The notes beneath the pieces were generated by a model that saw only the letters and a program-made list of their open reading frames with translations, was not told the DNA's origin and did not search any database. Below are positions 49,588 to 56,962 of a stretch of 64,000 nucleotides of DNA, piece after piece; positions within the stretch are counted from its first letter, which is position 1, and each line of letters opens with the position of its first letter. The stretch is from Roseibium sp. Sym1 (GTDB taxonomy: Bacteria > Pseudomonadota > Alphaproteobacteria > Rhizobiales > Stappiaceae): NCBI RefSeq assembly GCF_027359675.1, contig NZ_CP114786.1, positions 4,810,501-4,874,500 on the forward strand, written 5' to 3'. The translations under genes and the position numbers were made by a program.

Positions 49588-49830
49588 TCACACTTTCCGC
49601 AACGAGAAAAACTCATCGGCTGCAACAATTGCGTGGCCAAGACTTTCAGCGAGGACGGGCGCCCACTCCTTCACTGGCTTGCGTGAATAGGTGTCTGCCA
49701 TGTGGCAGGCGGCAGTGAGCAGCAACATGGTGCCTTCCGCCGGATCGGTCCCCTCGCGCTCGCAGATTTCGCGGACCTTTTCCTCGATATCTAGGACTGC
49801 TTTGTGAGGATCAGAAATGAATGAAGTCAT
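49588..49830 (-). CDS. Hypothetical element protein, 80 aa
   Basis: Helical soluble protein (DPHKAVLDIEEKVREICEREGTDPAEGTMLLLTAACHMAD...). GGGGAT lies upstream of the start. It precedes the HAD gene's start by 21 bases on the same strand. Not recognised. Confidence 0.6.
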   Translation of the reverse strand: MTSFISDPHKAVLDIEEKVREICEREGTDPAEGTMLLLTAACHMADTYSRKPVKEWAPVLAESLGHAIVAADEFFSLRKV

Positions 49831-49842
49831 CAGATCAATCCC

Positions 49843-50052
49843 CTATTGAGCGACAAAAAACGCACCGAGATACGCCGCGTTGACCACGGAAACAATCCAA
49901 AGGAATATGCCCAAGACATACCCTGTTATGTCGCCACGTGGATTATTTTCGATATGGGCTTGCCAACCGGACGCTCGCCCAACTCCAACAGCCCCAGCGC
50001 CCATAATCAGGAAGATTATAGCTGGTACCACCCATTCAGAACTCACGGACAT
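49843..50052 (-). CDS. Membrane microprotein, 69 aa
   Basis: Two predicted membrane helices (about residues 8-28 and 46-66; VVPAIIFLIMGAGAVGVG and GYVLGIFLWIVSVVNAAYLGAFF) joined by a polar loop. The ATG at 50052 is preferred over longer frames because AAGGAGATGGCCT precedes it. Holin-like in size and topology, but no lysis genes are near. Confidence 0.6.
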   Translation of the reverse strand: MSVSSEWVVPAIIFLIMGAGAVGVGRASGWQAHIENNPRGDITGYVLGIFLWIVSVVNAAYLGAFFVAQ

Positions 50053-50066
50053 AGGCCATCTCCTTG

Positions 50067-50342
50067 TTAAGCCGCACGCAGCGTCGATAGATCGAAGTCG
50101 ACCACCTTGAAGTCGCGTTCCACCGCTCTCTCGAGGTCGATTGCTTTCAACATCAAGCCAGGATCCGTATGCCATTCGGTTGCTCCATGCCAAATATGGA
50201 GAACACGCAGGTGTCGTTCTGCCGTTTCGCCGCGCCAATTGGTGTAGTCGCAGCGGATATCGATCGGTGACTTGAGCAGGATCAGGATGTTGGCGAAAGC
50301 GATCTCTTCGTCGGCAAAAACTGGTTCTGGCATCTCTTCCAT
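50067..50342 (-). CDS. Conserved phage-type protein, 91 aa
   Basis: The sequence has DIRCDYTNWRGETAERHLRV, then HIWHGATEWH and AVERDFKVVDFD. This matches a small conserved protein often seen in Rhizobiales phages and plasmids, with pattern Y-NxRGE...R...I-xG-TEWH...ERDF. Its function is unknown. AAGGAGCGACAA precedes the start. Confidence 0.68.
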   Translation of the reverse strand: MEEMPEPVFADEEIAFANILILLKSPIDIRCDYTNWRGETAERHLRVLHIWHGATEWHTDPGLMLKAIDLERAVERDFKVVDFDLSTLRAA

Positions 50343-50352
50343 TTGTCGCTCC

Positions 50353-50847
50353 TTATCGAAGCATAGCGCGCGCCGGAAATTCCGGATGCGCGGCAATAAT
50401 GTCTTCCAGGAGCTCCTCTGTGATCCCTGCGGCAGATAGGCCGGCTTTCTCGCACATGGTCCGAAGAACCCTGAGCCCCAGGAAGGACCGGAAAAGCAGA
50501 TCGGTCTCAGCCGTTGTCGCCGGCAAGGTATCATTCAGCGCGTTGCGTACCTGCTGCGCTTCCATTTGCGTGAGCACGTTCTCTGGGATCGAACTTGGAC
50601 CTTCGACCGCGATCGTAATTTCCCGGTCGTGTTCGTTGACGAATTGCCGGACGACAGGCGCCGGCTCAGCACCTTGGATATCGCTCAAGTAGGGAACCCA
50701 GCCGGTGCATTCGTCAACCGACCGGCACATACTGCAACAGCCGTGCTCCATGTCGATGTGTGTAGCTTTCGAGCAGTCGGCGAAGCATGCCAATTTGGCG
50801 GCATGCTCTTCTTCAGGATTTCTCGCGACAAGGGGACTTATAGGCAT
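50353..50847 (-). CDS. Hypothetical element protein with cysteine cluster, 164 aa
   Basis: Residues 20-50 carry a cysteine cluster (CFADC, HGCCSMCRSVDEC) suggesting zinc binding. The C-terminal half is helical (EAQQVRNALNDTLPATTAETDLL...). GAGGAGCAC lies upstream. No family is recognised. Confidence 0.6.
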   Translation of the reverse strand: MPISPLVARNPEEEHAAKLACFADCSKATHIDMEHGCCSMCRSVDECTGWVPYLSDIQGAEPAPVVRQFVNEHDREITIAVEGPSSIPENVLTQMEAQQVRNALNDTLPATTAETDLLFRSFLGLRVLRTMCEKAGLSAAGITEELLEDIIAAHPEFPARAMLR

Positions 50848-50855
50848 AGTGCTCC

Positions 50856-51167
50856 TCAGATATCGATCTCTTCTTCCGCCGGTTCATCGAGCTCGGCTAG
50901 AGCCTCCAGACCGCGGATAAGGTCCGCCGCACGATCAGCGGCTAAGTCCGGAAAGAGCATCAGGAGTGTCTCGGACCTTGTAGGAGGAGATTCATCATCT
51001 CTGTTTTCGTCGATATAATGCAGGAACATCGACGCTTCTCCGTGAATGAAACTGGGGGAAGCCGGTTGAGTGTCTTCGTAGTACTCGATCCAATCCTCGG
51101 GGCTCATGTCGCACGGATCGATCCCGTTCTCTTCAGCCCACAAAGCAGCATCAGCGATTTCACCCAT
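50856..51167 (-). CDS. Hypothetical acidic element protein, 103 aa
   Basis: Very acidic protein starting MGEIADAALWAEENGIDPCDMSPEDWIEYY and ending in an acidic helix. The start at 51167 is set by GGGAGC; the longer frame runs antisense to nothing useful and lacks a site. Not recognised. Confidence 0.58.
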   Translation of the reverse strand: MGEIADAALWAEENGIDPCDMSPEDWIEYYEDTQPASPSFIHGEASMFLHYIDENRDDESPPTRSETLLMLFPDLAADRAADLIRGLEALAELDEPAEEEIDI

Positions 51168-51183
51168 TATCAGCTCCCATGAT

Positions 51184-51558
51184 CTAAGTAATCTCGAAGA
51201 CTTCAACACCAGCCTTGCGGGCACGGCGAACCATATCGGCTGTGCCATCACCACCAGGAAATGCAATAACGAGATCGATTCCCTTACCGAGCATCTTCTG
51301 GTTTCTAAGCGGCCCGGCTCGGCGGCCGTGCATCGACCACTTCGCCGGAACCGGATGAACACTAACTTCGCGTTTCCTATTCATTCCCCAGACGTGGGCG
51401 CAGGTGTCCGCGCCGCGGGAATTGCCGTGCCACAGATGTTGGATTGGGCGTTCCGCGTGTATCCTGTCCAGAGCCGCAAATACCGCGTCGTAGTCGTTGT
51501 AGTCCCGGCCACCGCAGACAATGACCCTAAGCCCGGAACTAGTGGTCTCTGCGGTCAT
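51184..51558 (-). CDS. DUF2493 (YspA/YpsA-like SLOG) nucleotide-binding protein
   Basis: The 124-residue Rossmann-like protein has the DUF2493 motifs: VIVCGGRDYNDY (about residues 12-23), HGNSRGADTCAHVW (about 44-57), the AGPLRNQKML block and the phosphate-binding AFPGGDGTADMVRRA near the end. SLOG proteins bind nucleotides or nucleotide-derived ligands; several serve in phage or defence systems. It overlaps the upstream gene (ATGA). Confidence 0.85.
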   Translation of the reverse strand: MTAETTSSGLRVIVCGGRDYNDYDAVFAALDRIHAERPIQHLWHGNSRGADTCAHVWGMNRKREVSVHPVPAKWSMHGRRAGPLRNQKMLGKGIDLVIAFPGGDGTADMVRRARKAGVEVFEIT

Positions 51559-52133
51559 GTATCGACACCAAGCGCTTTGCGTGCGTCAACCTGCCACCAG
51601 AGCAGATCGGTGGACTGCGTTAGGCAGGCGATTTTCTCCAGCGCTGACTGCATGCGTTTGTACCCAGATATCAGCGCCTGATGTTCATCTATTCCGTTGA
51701 TGTCAGTAGTGAACAACTGATCGATCAGCCTGCTCTCTTCAAAGTCGCGCGCGATATGGATTTCTCGGCCGTCAGCAAGTGCGATGCAGCCAGGACGAAA
51801 GCCATGTCCGCAACAAGAAGCTCGCGTCTTGATCCCGGACGATTGAAGGGCGTGGACGATCGACTCTATGCAGGGGTCGCAGCATCCCCCATCAGAAAGT
51901 GGCCGCATTTTCTTCTCGCGATCGTTTTGACAATTTGTGTCGCCACAGCCTGGCATGCGCAGACGGAATTTATTCGCTTCGGTCAAAAGCTCAGCTTCAA
52001 TTGCTGAAGCAATCTTCTCAGCCACAGCCTCAGATGAGATCGTAATTTGCCCCACGAACCGCCTTGCGATGGCAGCAGCTTGACGGACGACTTCGTTGTC
52101 GTTCGTGGTATTGGGTGAGGTTCCAGACTGCAT
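51555..52133 (-). CDS. Cysteine-rich element protein, 192 aa
   Basis: First gene of the distal leftward unit, about 170 bases downstream of a promoter-like sequence. Residues 60-120 contain paired cysteines (GCGDTNC, GGCCDPC, ASCCGHG) suggesting metal binding; the end (STDLLWWQVDARKALGVD) is a helix. GGAGGTCGA precedes the ATG at 52133; in-frame upstream residues have no site. Function unknown. Confidence 0.6.
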   Translation of the reverse strand: MQSGTSPNTTNDNEVVRQAAAIARRFVGQITISSEAVAEKIASAIEAELLTEANKFRLRMPGCGDTNCQNDREKKMRPLSDGGCCDPCIESIVHALQSSGIKTRASCCGHGFRPGCIALADGREIHIARDFEESRLIDQLFTTDINGIDEHQALISGYKRMQSALEKIACLTQSTDLLWWQVDARKALGVDT

Positions 52134-52487
52134 TCGACCTCCATAGGGAGCTACCACCTGTCGGTCTCTAACCGACCTATATCCCGCGTCCGGGAACCGT
52201 CTGGATTTAGGTGACGGCCTGCGAGGCGTTTCTAGTCTTGTCACAGTTCGAGGTGGCAACAACGGCGACCGACGAACCGGCCGATATCATTGATGTGAAT
52301 TAACGTTAGTGTAAAACGCAAAAAACGTCAATCTGCATTGGGTCGAAAAATCATCAGTGTCGTAAGCAATTTTAGAAACCTGATTTTGCAGCTGTCGCGA
52401 TAGGATATAATTCTCCGGAAGGTTGTTGTAATTCTTCTTTCGTGTCCGCCCCGGAGGTTTGAGTTTTGAGTTAGGTTGTCCTGCTAC
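52134..52487 (-). other. AT-rich gap splitting the leftward array
   Basis: No gene fits here. The gap contains the second leftward promoter candidate (52303-52331) and separates two blocks with different gene-junction cassettes. No clear terminator for the upstream block was found. Confidence 0.6.
52303..52331 (-). promoter_or_regulatory. Candidate leftward promoter 2 of the element
   Basis: Read on the minus strand: TTGACG (52331-52326), exactly 17 bases, TAACGT (52308-52303), then TAATTCA. The same layout, TTGACG-N17-TARCGTnnATTCA, occurs upstream of the repressor at 59494-59522. The preceding base pair AT is also shared (ATTGACG). It would drive the genes from 52133 leftward. Confidence 0.6.
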
Positions 52488-52907
52488 TTAGCGCTTTTCG
52501 CGCATCTCTTTCACACGCGCCAAAGCCTCTTCCTGCGGGTCACAAGGGTAGCCGGAATAAGGGCAGGTACCGTTCTCATCCGCGCAATCACGGCACATAG
52601 GAGACGGTCCGCCCTGGATCGCTTCACGCAGGGCTGAAAGCTCCTGCCAATGTCGCTTGCTCCGGTCTTCGACCTCGTCCAATGCCAGACGCAAACGCCT
52701 GATTTCTCGTGTCGCCCATGCGCCGGCTTCACCGCAGTTGTTCCAAAGTTCAGCCTCGAGAACCGCCTCCTGTGCGATCTTTTCCGCTGTTACGGCGGGG
52801 ATGTGATGCCGCTCTAGTCGAGCTTGGAATTCCGTTTTGTCGATTGGTACTGTCGGTAACTTTCCCAATACGATGACCTTTCTCAGCACGGGTTTCAGTC
52901 TGGCCAT
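52488..52907 (-). CDS. Hypothetical element protein, 139 aa
   Basis: Last gene of the proximal leftward block. It has a basic N-terminus, a helical centre (ALDEVEDRSKRHWQELSALREAI) and a cysteine-containing tail (CRDCADENGTCPYSGYPC). The ATG at 52907 overlaps the end of the upstream gene by 13 bases. Not recognised. Confidence 0.58.
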   Translation of the reverse strand: MARLKPVLRKVIVLGKLPTVPIDKTEFQARLERHHIPAVTAEKIAQEAVLEAELWNNCGEAGAWATREIRRLRLALDEVEDRSKRHWQELSALREAIQGGPSPMCRDCADENGTCPYSGYPCDPQEEALARVKEMREKR

Positions 52908-53092
52908 TCGATGCGGACCGTGTGACCGCATTTCAGGCACTTGTAATCGTCACAACAGCCTTCCAAGCAACCGCCGTCATCGACCATCTTTTCACCGCAG
53001 CACTTTGGCCCAACACATTTTCCGTCGATGACCGCCGCGGGCTCGTAGCTTGGTGGAGCAGACTTGATTTCGCTGTTTGAGAAAAACGGCAT
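52895..53092 (-). CDS. Zinc-ribbon microprotein, 65 aa
   Basis: The C-terminal two thirds are dense in cysteine (CVGPKCCGEKM, CLEGCCDDYKCLKCGHTVR), giving enough ligands for one or two zinc ions. AGAGG lies 7 bases before the ATG at 53092; a start at 53110 would add six residues. Function unknown. Confidence 0.6.
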   Translation of the reverse strand: MPFFSNSEIKSAPPSYEPAAVIDGKCVGPKCCGEKMVDDGGCLEGCCDDYKCLKCGHTVRIEWPD

Positions 53093-53102
53093 AACTGTGC
53101 CT

Positions 53103-53456
53103 CTATTCATTGGTTTGGGCGAACCGGCCTTTACGGTTCCACCAGTTGTAAAAATGGGTTGGGCCGGTCGTGCACTGCCAGCCGTTGTCCCGGAGCGTTG
53201 CGAAGAACTTCTTTGCCTCGTCGCGTGTCATCGCGTACCGGTTCCAACACCAGTTTCCGACCCAATCTTTTGACGCTTCAATCTGGAAACGGCGACGGTG
53301 GATGCGGATGCCTCCCGAAAGCTCGGTGAAGCGGACGCCAAGGTATCGCTCAAGCTCGATTTCCCCGTCCATGAGTTGGATGTACTCCGCCCGGCTGGCG
53401 AACAATCCGCTGTCAGGATCGTTGCAGGCAACGTCTATGCAGGTGGTCGCTTTCAC
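53103..53456 (-). CDS. Hypothetical element protein, 117 aa
   Basis: Tryptophan/aromatic-rich protein (IHRRRFQIEASKDWVGNWCWNRYAM..., FYNWWNRKGRFAQ) beginning at a GTG preceded by GAAAGGCC, a variant of the leftward cassette. Probably an alpha/beta fold. No family recognised. Confidence 0.58.
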   Translation of the reverse strand: MKATTCIDVACNDPDSGLFASRAEYIQLMDGEIELERYLGVRFTELSGGIRIHRRRFQIEASKDWVGNWCWNRYAMTRDEAKKFFATLRDNGWQCTTGPTHFYNWWNRKGRFAQTNE

Positions 53457-53471
53457 AGGATTGGCCTTTCT

Positions 53472-53879
53472 TCATAAGGTATCGACGTCGGCGCATGTTC
53501 CTCGAGCCCAACCGTTTTCCCGGTAGATCAGAATGGTCGGCTGTCGACCTTCAACTTCAACAGTAGCAACGCCATTCCGGACCATCTTCCCGTCGGTGAC
53601 ACGCTGAAGATATGCGGCTATTTCTTCAACGTCGTCATAGTCTCGGAGATCTCCCCATATTGTAACGGTATAGGCTGCTAATTGGTGTTCTTGTGGGTTC
53701 TCCCAGAGATGCGTCATGAGACTACCTTCAGAGCCGCACGGGACATCGCATTTTCCCCAATCACCGTCTTCGCTGTAATAGTCGCAGGTATTACCAAGAT
53801 CCGGTTTCATGGAGGGAATTCCTGGAAGCCTGAGTGCATCGAAGCGGATGCAGGCTGCGACGTGCGTCCAAACGCTCAT
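53472..53879 (-). CDS. Hypothetical element protein, 135 aa
   Basis: Mixed alpha/beta product with cysteines in CDYYSEDGDWGKCDVPC (about residues 32-48) and a strand-rich end (VATVEVEGRQPTILIYRENG). GAGAGG precedes the ATG. Not recognised. Confidence 0.58.
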   Translation of the reverse strand: MSVWTHVAACIRFDALRLPGIPSMKPDLGNTCDYYSEDGDWGKCDVPCGSEGSLMTHLWENPQEHQLAAYTVTIWGDLRDYDDVEEIAAYLQRVTDGKMVRNGVATVEVEGRQPTILIYRENGWARGTCADVDTL

Positions 53880-53906
53880 ATAACACCTCTCTGTCCAAAC
53901 TGGCCT

Positions 53907-54383
53907 TTATTTTACTGCTTCTTCCAACTGCTCTTCGGCGTACTTAAGCGCCTTGCGAGCATCATCGACTTTGTTCCGCGCATCGGCGACACGACGCTCT
54001 TTGCCATAGCGTCGACCAGCCTCCACCGGATCGTCCGCGTCGATGACGTGGCTCGGGATCTCATACTCATCGTGCATCGCGCAGCTTCTCACGCTGTAGG
54101 AGGTATGAATCCGAACGGCGCCGCGCTCGAAGTTAATTCGCTCAACACGATCATTGCCAATTTGGCCATTACCCATAACCTTCAATACATCATCGATAGC
54201 CGTGATCGCGGCGTCTATTTCCGGGTCGCGATAGGTTTCGATGACTGCTTGCGCGTCCTCCAAAACTTCGCGGAACGGCTTTGCCGAAAGGTCTTTATTT
54301 GCGCCACAATAGATACAAGCGGCAGCAGCGGCCTCGGAATACGAGCCGCATTCGGCGCACCTGGTTGTGAAGTCGTTACTCAT
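53907..54383 (-). CDS. Zinc-ribbon coiled-coil element protein, 158 aa
   Basis: Residues 9-26 form a zinc ribbon (CAECGSYSEAAAAACIYCG, two CxxC pairs). The C-terminal third is a coiled coil (DARNKVDDARKALKYAEEQLEEAVK). GGAGGCC lies upstream of the start. The combination suggests a small nucleic-acid or protein adaptor; no family is recognised. Confidence 0.62.
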   Translation of the reverse strand: MSNDFTTRCAECGSYSEAAAAACIYCGANKDLSAKPFREVLEDAQAVIETYRDPEIDAAITAIDDVLKVMGNGQIGNDRVERINFERGAVRIHTSYSVRSCAMHDEYEIPSHVIDADDPVEAGRRYGKERRVADARNKVDDARKALKYAEEQLEEAVK

Positions 54384-54396
54384 GTCCTGGCCTCCG

Positions 54397-54660
54397 TTAG
54401 CATGCTTCGAAGATGTGAAAGACCAGTGCTCCGTTCATCATCTGAACGGTGTCGATGAAGCGCAGTGATCCGATTGGCATCAGATGGCCCGTGCCGACGA
54501 CATAGAAGCGCCTCACAACCGTTTTCTTCTCAGGATTGACTTGTGCCCAAAGACACATGGTTTCCCCCTGCACGCCTGCGGAAAGAACAGTGGCACCTTC
54601 CGGCATCTGGATGGACACCTCGTCAGTCGGAGAGATCGTGAATTTCCAGATTGTTTCCAT
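54397..54660 (-). CDS. DUF7352-like phage protein, 87 aa
   Basis: Strand-rich protein (IWKFTISPTDEVSIQMPEGATVLSAGVQGETMCLWAQV..., RRFYVVGTGHLMP) resembling the DUF7352 family of small phage-encoded beta proteins. The family name is given from memory of the pattern. The function is unknown. A weak, non-cassette leader precedes the start. Confidence 0.62.
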   Translation of the reverse strand: METIWKFTISPTDEVSIQMPEGATVLSAGVQGETMCLWAQVNPEKKTVVRRFYVVGTGHLMPIGSLRFIDTVQMMNGALVFHIFEAC

Positions 54661-54671
54661 AGCCGTGGGTC

Positions 54672-54914
54672 TTAATTTGCTGTTTCAGATGTGGGTGGAA
54701 GTTCGCACCATTTGACGGGCTTGCTGGCCCTGTCGAACATGCAGCCATTCCAGAAATACCAACCCTCAGAAATGGGCGGGTGATCTTCGATGTAGTGACC
54801 TACCGGCATGTAGTGGCCGACAAGGCACTTGCCGGGAATTCCGGCGCGCTGCTCGACTTCAAGAAGGACTTCTCGGCCATCTTTCGGGGCGGTGTCCATT
54901 GTCTGCCACTGCAT
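54672..54914 (-). CDS. DUF551-like small phage protein, 80 aa
   Basis: Starts MQWQTMDTAPKDGREVLLEV, the W-xTMDTAPKDGRxILL pattern of DUF551-type proteins common in phages. The rest holds GHY and W residues of a compact fold. The start is fixed by the cassette GGAAAGGCCCCAGAC just upstream. Confidence 0.7.
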   Translation of the reverse strand: MQWQTMDTAPKDGREVLLEVEQRAGIPGKCLVGHYMPVGHYIEDHPPISEGWYFWNGCMFDRASKPVKWCELPPTSETAN

Positions 54915-54931
54915 GTCTGGGGCCTTTCCGA

Positions 54932-55195
54932 TTACAGCGTGAGCTTCTTGATTTTGTCCATTCGACCAAGCAGGCGTTCGATGCAAAACCGTGCGTCCCG
55001 TAAGTGCTGCATGGTCAGCTCTTTTTCTCCGGCTTCGACACTGCGCAATTCCTCCAAAAGGTCTTGCTCATCTGTCTGAATGGCCGTCACGACTGGCGCC
55101 CTAACTTTCGTGCCTGCGAAGTAGAGGTTCACCAGCACTTGAGCATCAGCACGGCCAGCGAGATACGCCGCCTCTTCTCTGGGTGTTTTTTGCAT
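54932..55195 (-). CDS. Hypothetical element protein, 87 aa
   Basis: Helical protein (TPREEAAYLAGRADAQVLVNLYF..., MQHLRDARFCIERLLGRMDKIKK). The ATG at 55195 follows the cassette CGAAAGGCCCGGCAG. Not recognised. Confidence 0.6.
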   Translation of the reverse strand: MQKTPREEAAYLAGRADAQVLVNLYFAGTKVRAPVVTAIQTDEQDLLEELRSVEAGEKELTMQHLRDARFCIERLLGRMDKIKKLTL

Positions 55196-55212
55196 CTGCC
55201 GGGCCTTTCGAG

Positions 55213-55455
55213 TCACGAGTTGTCGTTGCCAAGAAACCAGTCGGCGCTGTGGCTGAAAACTTCCATTGCGGAGCGCAGAACCTTCAGGGAAGGCTCGCTG
55301 CGATTGGCTTCGAGATTGGCGAGTTGAGCACGAGAAATGCCGAGCTGCGGCGCAACCGCTTCTTGGGTCATTCGCGCGTCGTTCCGGGCGGCGCGTAGCC
55401 GTGCACCGAACGTCGCTTCGCAGGTTCCAGAGCCGTTGCAATATGGGCATTTCAT
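55213..55455 (-). CDS. XRE-family regulator with N-terminal zinc knuckle, 80 aa
   Basis: Residues 1-12 form a CPYCNGSGTC knuckle and about 18-72 an XRE/Cro-type helix-turn-helix (GARLRAARNDARMTQEAVAPQLGISRAQLANLEANRSEPS). It is a second, smaller DNA-binding regulator inside the leftward array, in addition to the repressor at 59033-59416. The start is fixed by the cassette GGAAAGGCCCC. Confidence 0.78.
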   Translation of the reverse strand: MKCPYCNGSGTCEATFGARLRAARNDARMTQEAVAPQLGISRAQLANLEANRSEPSLKVLRSAMEVFSHSADWFLGNDNS

Positions 55456-55474
55456 AGCCTTGGGGCCTTTCCGA

Positions 55475-55708
55475 TTATGCTGCCAAGGCAGATTTCACGT
55501 CGTCTAACTGCCGCTGGATAGCGGCACGAATTTTGTCTATCTCGCGAAGACGAGCCTCCACCGCTGCGCGCTTGCGTGTGTGCCTCTCTGGCGGAAGGTA
55601 AGCGCCACGTGGACCGGTGATGCCGTCGCGAATTGAGTTCACGGAGATAAGCGCGCTAGCCAAACCGTCACGGGCGCCAATCATTCGTGTGCGTTCTTCT
55701 TTGGTCAT
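55475..55708 (-). CDS. Hypothetical helical element protein, 77 aa
   Basis: Basic-acidic helical protein (HTRKRAAVEARLREIDKIRAAIQRQLDDVKSAL), probably a coiled coil. CAGAAAGGCCGCC precedes the start. Not recognised. Confidence 0.6.
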   Translation of the reverse strand: MTKEERTRMIGARDGLASALISVNSIRDGITGPRGAYLPPERHTRKRAAVEARLREIDKIRAAIQRQLDDVKSALAA

Positions 55709-55728
55709 TTTGGCGGCCTTTCTGATCG

Positions 55729-55887
55729 TTATTTCTGAAGGTGCGGCAGAACCGTTTCGATTGCCGCGCGAGCGTTGTTCTTTTCCCGGTCGGACGCATT
55801 GCTGCGCAGGGCGTCGTGAGCCTCTTCCAGGGCGGCGTCCCGTTCTGCGATCAGGCGGCGATAAAGCTTCAAGTCTTCCTCGGTCAT
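55729..55887 (-). CDS. Helical microprotein, 52 aa
   Basis: A 52-residue amphipathic helix-rich product (MTEEDLKLYRRLIAERDAAL..., ending TVLPHLQK). It begins after TGAGGCCCGGCAGATC, a copy of the leftward cassette, and its stop TAA begins the next copy. The exact cassette boundaries support coding. Confidence 0.58.
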   Translation of the reverse strand: MTEEDLKLYRRLIAERDAALEEAHDALRSNASDREKNNARAAIETVLPHLQK

Positions 55888-55900
55888 GATCTGCCGGGCC

Positions 55901-56068
55901 TCAATTGTTCAGTTTTTCGATTGCGTCACGAAGTGCGGTGCATGCTCCGATACAGACCGCCATGGCGAGCATGTATTTGCGGTCACCAGACTGCGCCATG
56001 GTCGCCATCTCACTGGTGTACCAATCAAGGTCGTCTTGAAGCTTTGCCTTGAGCACTTTCACGGACAT
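55901..56068 (-). CDS. Microprotein, 55 aa
   Basis: A 55-residue product (MSVKVLKAKLQDDLDWYTSE..., ending ALRDAIEKLNN), mainly helical, with two cysteines. It starts after GTAGAAAGGCACGTC, a diverged cassette, and its stop overlaps the following one. Confidence 0.58.
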   Translation of the reverse strand: MSVKVLKAKLQDDLDWYTSEMATMAQSGDRKYMLAMAVCIGACTALRDAIEKLNN

Positions 56069-56153
56069 GACGTGCCTTTCTACTTCGGTTTAATCCTGCC
56101 TCTGACTTTCAACCAAAATCGGTGTTTGGTTTAAGACAGGGCCTTTCTGATTA
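56069..56153 (-). other. Cassette not followed by a gene
   Basis: A full leftward cassette (TAATCAGAAAGGCCCTGTC on the minus strand) ends the upstream gene, but no start codon follows. About 60 bases with an AACCAAA/TTTGGTT hairpin come next, then a second, diverged cassette that starts the 55-aa gene. This looks like the remains of a lost small gene. Confidence 0.5.
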
Positions 56154-56408
56154 CGCCGCTTCCGGCTCGTCTTCGTGTGAAATATCGCGGCCCTGCTCGG
56201 CGGCTTCGTGCATCCATTCGATCCACATGTCTCGACACTCCCAGCAGGCATACATAGCGCTTGCGCCATCGGGAAAGCAGCCATCGCTTCCCCATGTAAA
56301 GCCCCATTGTGTATTGCCTTCAGGGATGAACTCGCGGCAGCAATAACAGTCTGCGCCATGCTCTCCCATCGGGTCATTTTTGAATGTCGTGGCTGATGCT
56401 TCGCACAT
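56151..56408 (-). CDS. Zinc-finger-like element protein, 85 aa
   Basis: Contains CYCCREF (about residues 21-27) and a later CWEC pair (about 55-58), a likely zinc site in an HNH-like or ribbon-like spacing, though no HNH catalytic histidines are evident. The C-terminus is acidic. The start follows ACGGAGGCCCGTC. Confidence 0.62.
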   Translation of the reverse strand: MCEASATTFKNDPMGEHGADCYCCREFIPEGNTQWGFTWGSDGCFPDGASAMYACWECRDMWIEWMHEAAEQGRDISHEDEPEAA

Positions 56409-56423
56409 GACGGGCCTCCGTGA

Positions 56424-56681
56424 TTACAGATCGAGCAAGCGCTTGAATTCGGTTTTCAAGGACCTCCTGCCCTCCAAGTAGCCGCGATGTCGACCTGCTT
56501 CAAAAACGTCGGCCAGTTCGTCCCGAGCTTCCTGCGTAGCGGCGAGACGTTCCGGTGCGGCGAAGACCGGAGTTTCGGCGTCCCAAAAGATGGCCTTGCC
56601 GTCTTCAAATTCCACCTGGTACTTGCCGCCGGTGAACTCCCGCGGTGTTTCCTCAGCGATCGTTGCAATGGTTTTGGACAT
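56424..56681 (-). CDS. Hypothetical element protein, 85 aa
   Basis: Begins with a disordered stretch, then a strand-rich segment (GGKYQVEFEDGKAIFWDAETPVF) and a helical tail (DVFEAGRHRGYLEGRRSLKTEFKRLL). The start follows CGAAAGGCCCAGACT. Not recognised. Confidence 0.6.
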   Translation of the reverse strand: MSKTIATIAEETPREFTGGKYQVEFEDGKAIFWDAETPVFAAPERLAATQEARDELADVFEAGRHRGYLEGRRSLKTEFKRLLDL

Positions 56682-56704
56682 AGTCTGGGCCTTTCGAATC
56701 AGGT

Positions 56705-56947
56705 TTACGGGATCAGGTCACTGACATCGATATTGTTGTCTGCCAGTCGCTGAAACAGAACGCCCATTGCGGCGTCTTTCTCATGCAGAAGATTCGCCAG
56801 TTTCACGCGTTCGGCATGCTCGTTATAGATTTCGGCCGCAATCCGTTTTGTGAGCCGGTCGCGGGCGTCACCGTCGCCAAAAATGCCGGTCGTTGTGTTC
56901 ACGATACGGTCAGCAGTTGCGATGATTTCCAAAGGGATTTTGGACAT
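56705..56947 (-). CDS. Hypothetical element protein, 80 aa
   Basis: Helical soluble protein (IPLEIIATADRIVNTTTGIFG..., RLTKRIAAEIYNEHAERVKLANLL). The start follows GAAAAGGCCCGTT. Similar helical openings occur in small Rhizobiales phage proteins; no function is known. Confidence 0.6.
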   Translation of the reverse strand: MSKIPLEIIATADRIVNTTTGIFGDGDARDRLTKRIAAEIYNEHAERVKLANLLHEKDAAMGVLFQRLADNNIDVSDLIP

Positions 56948-56962
56948 AACGGGCCTTTTCGA

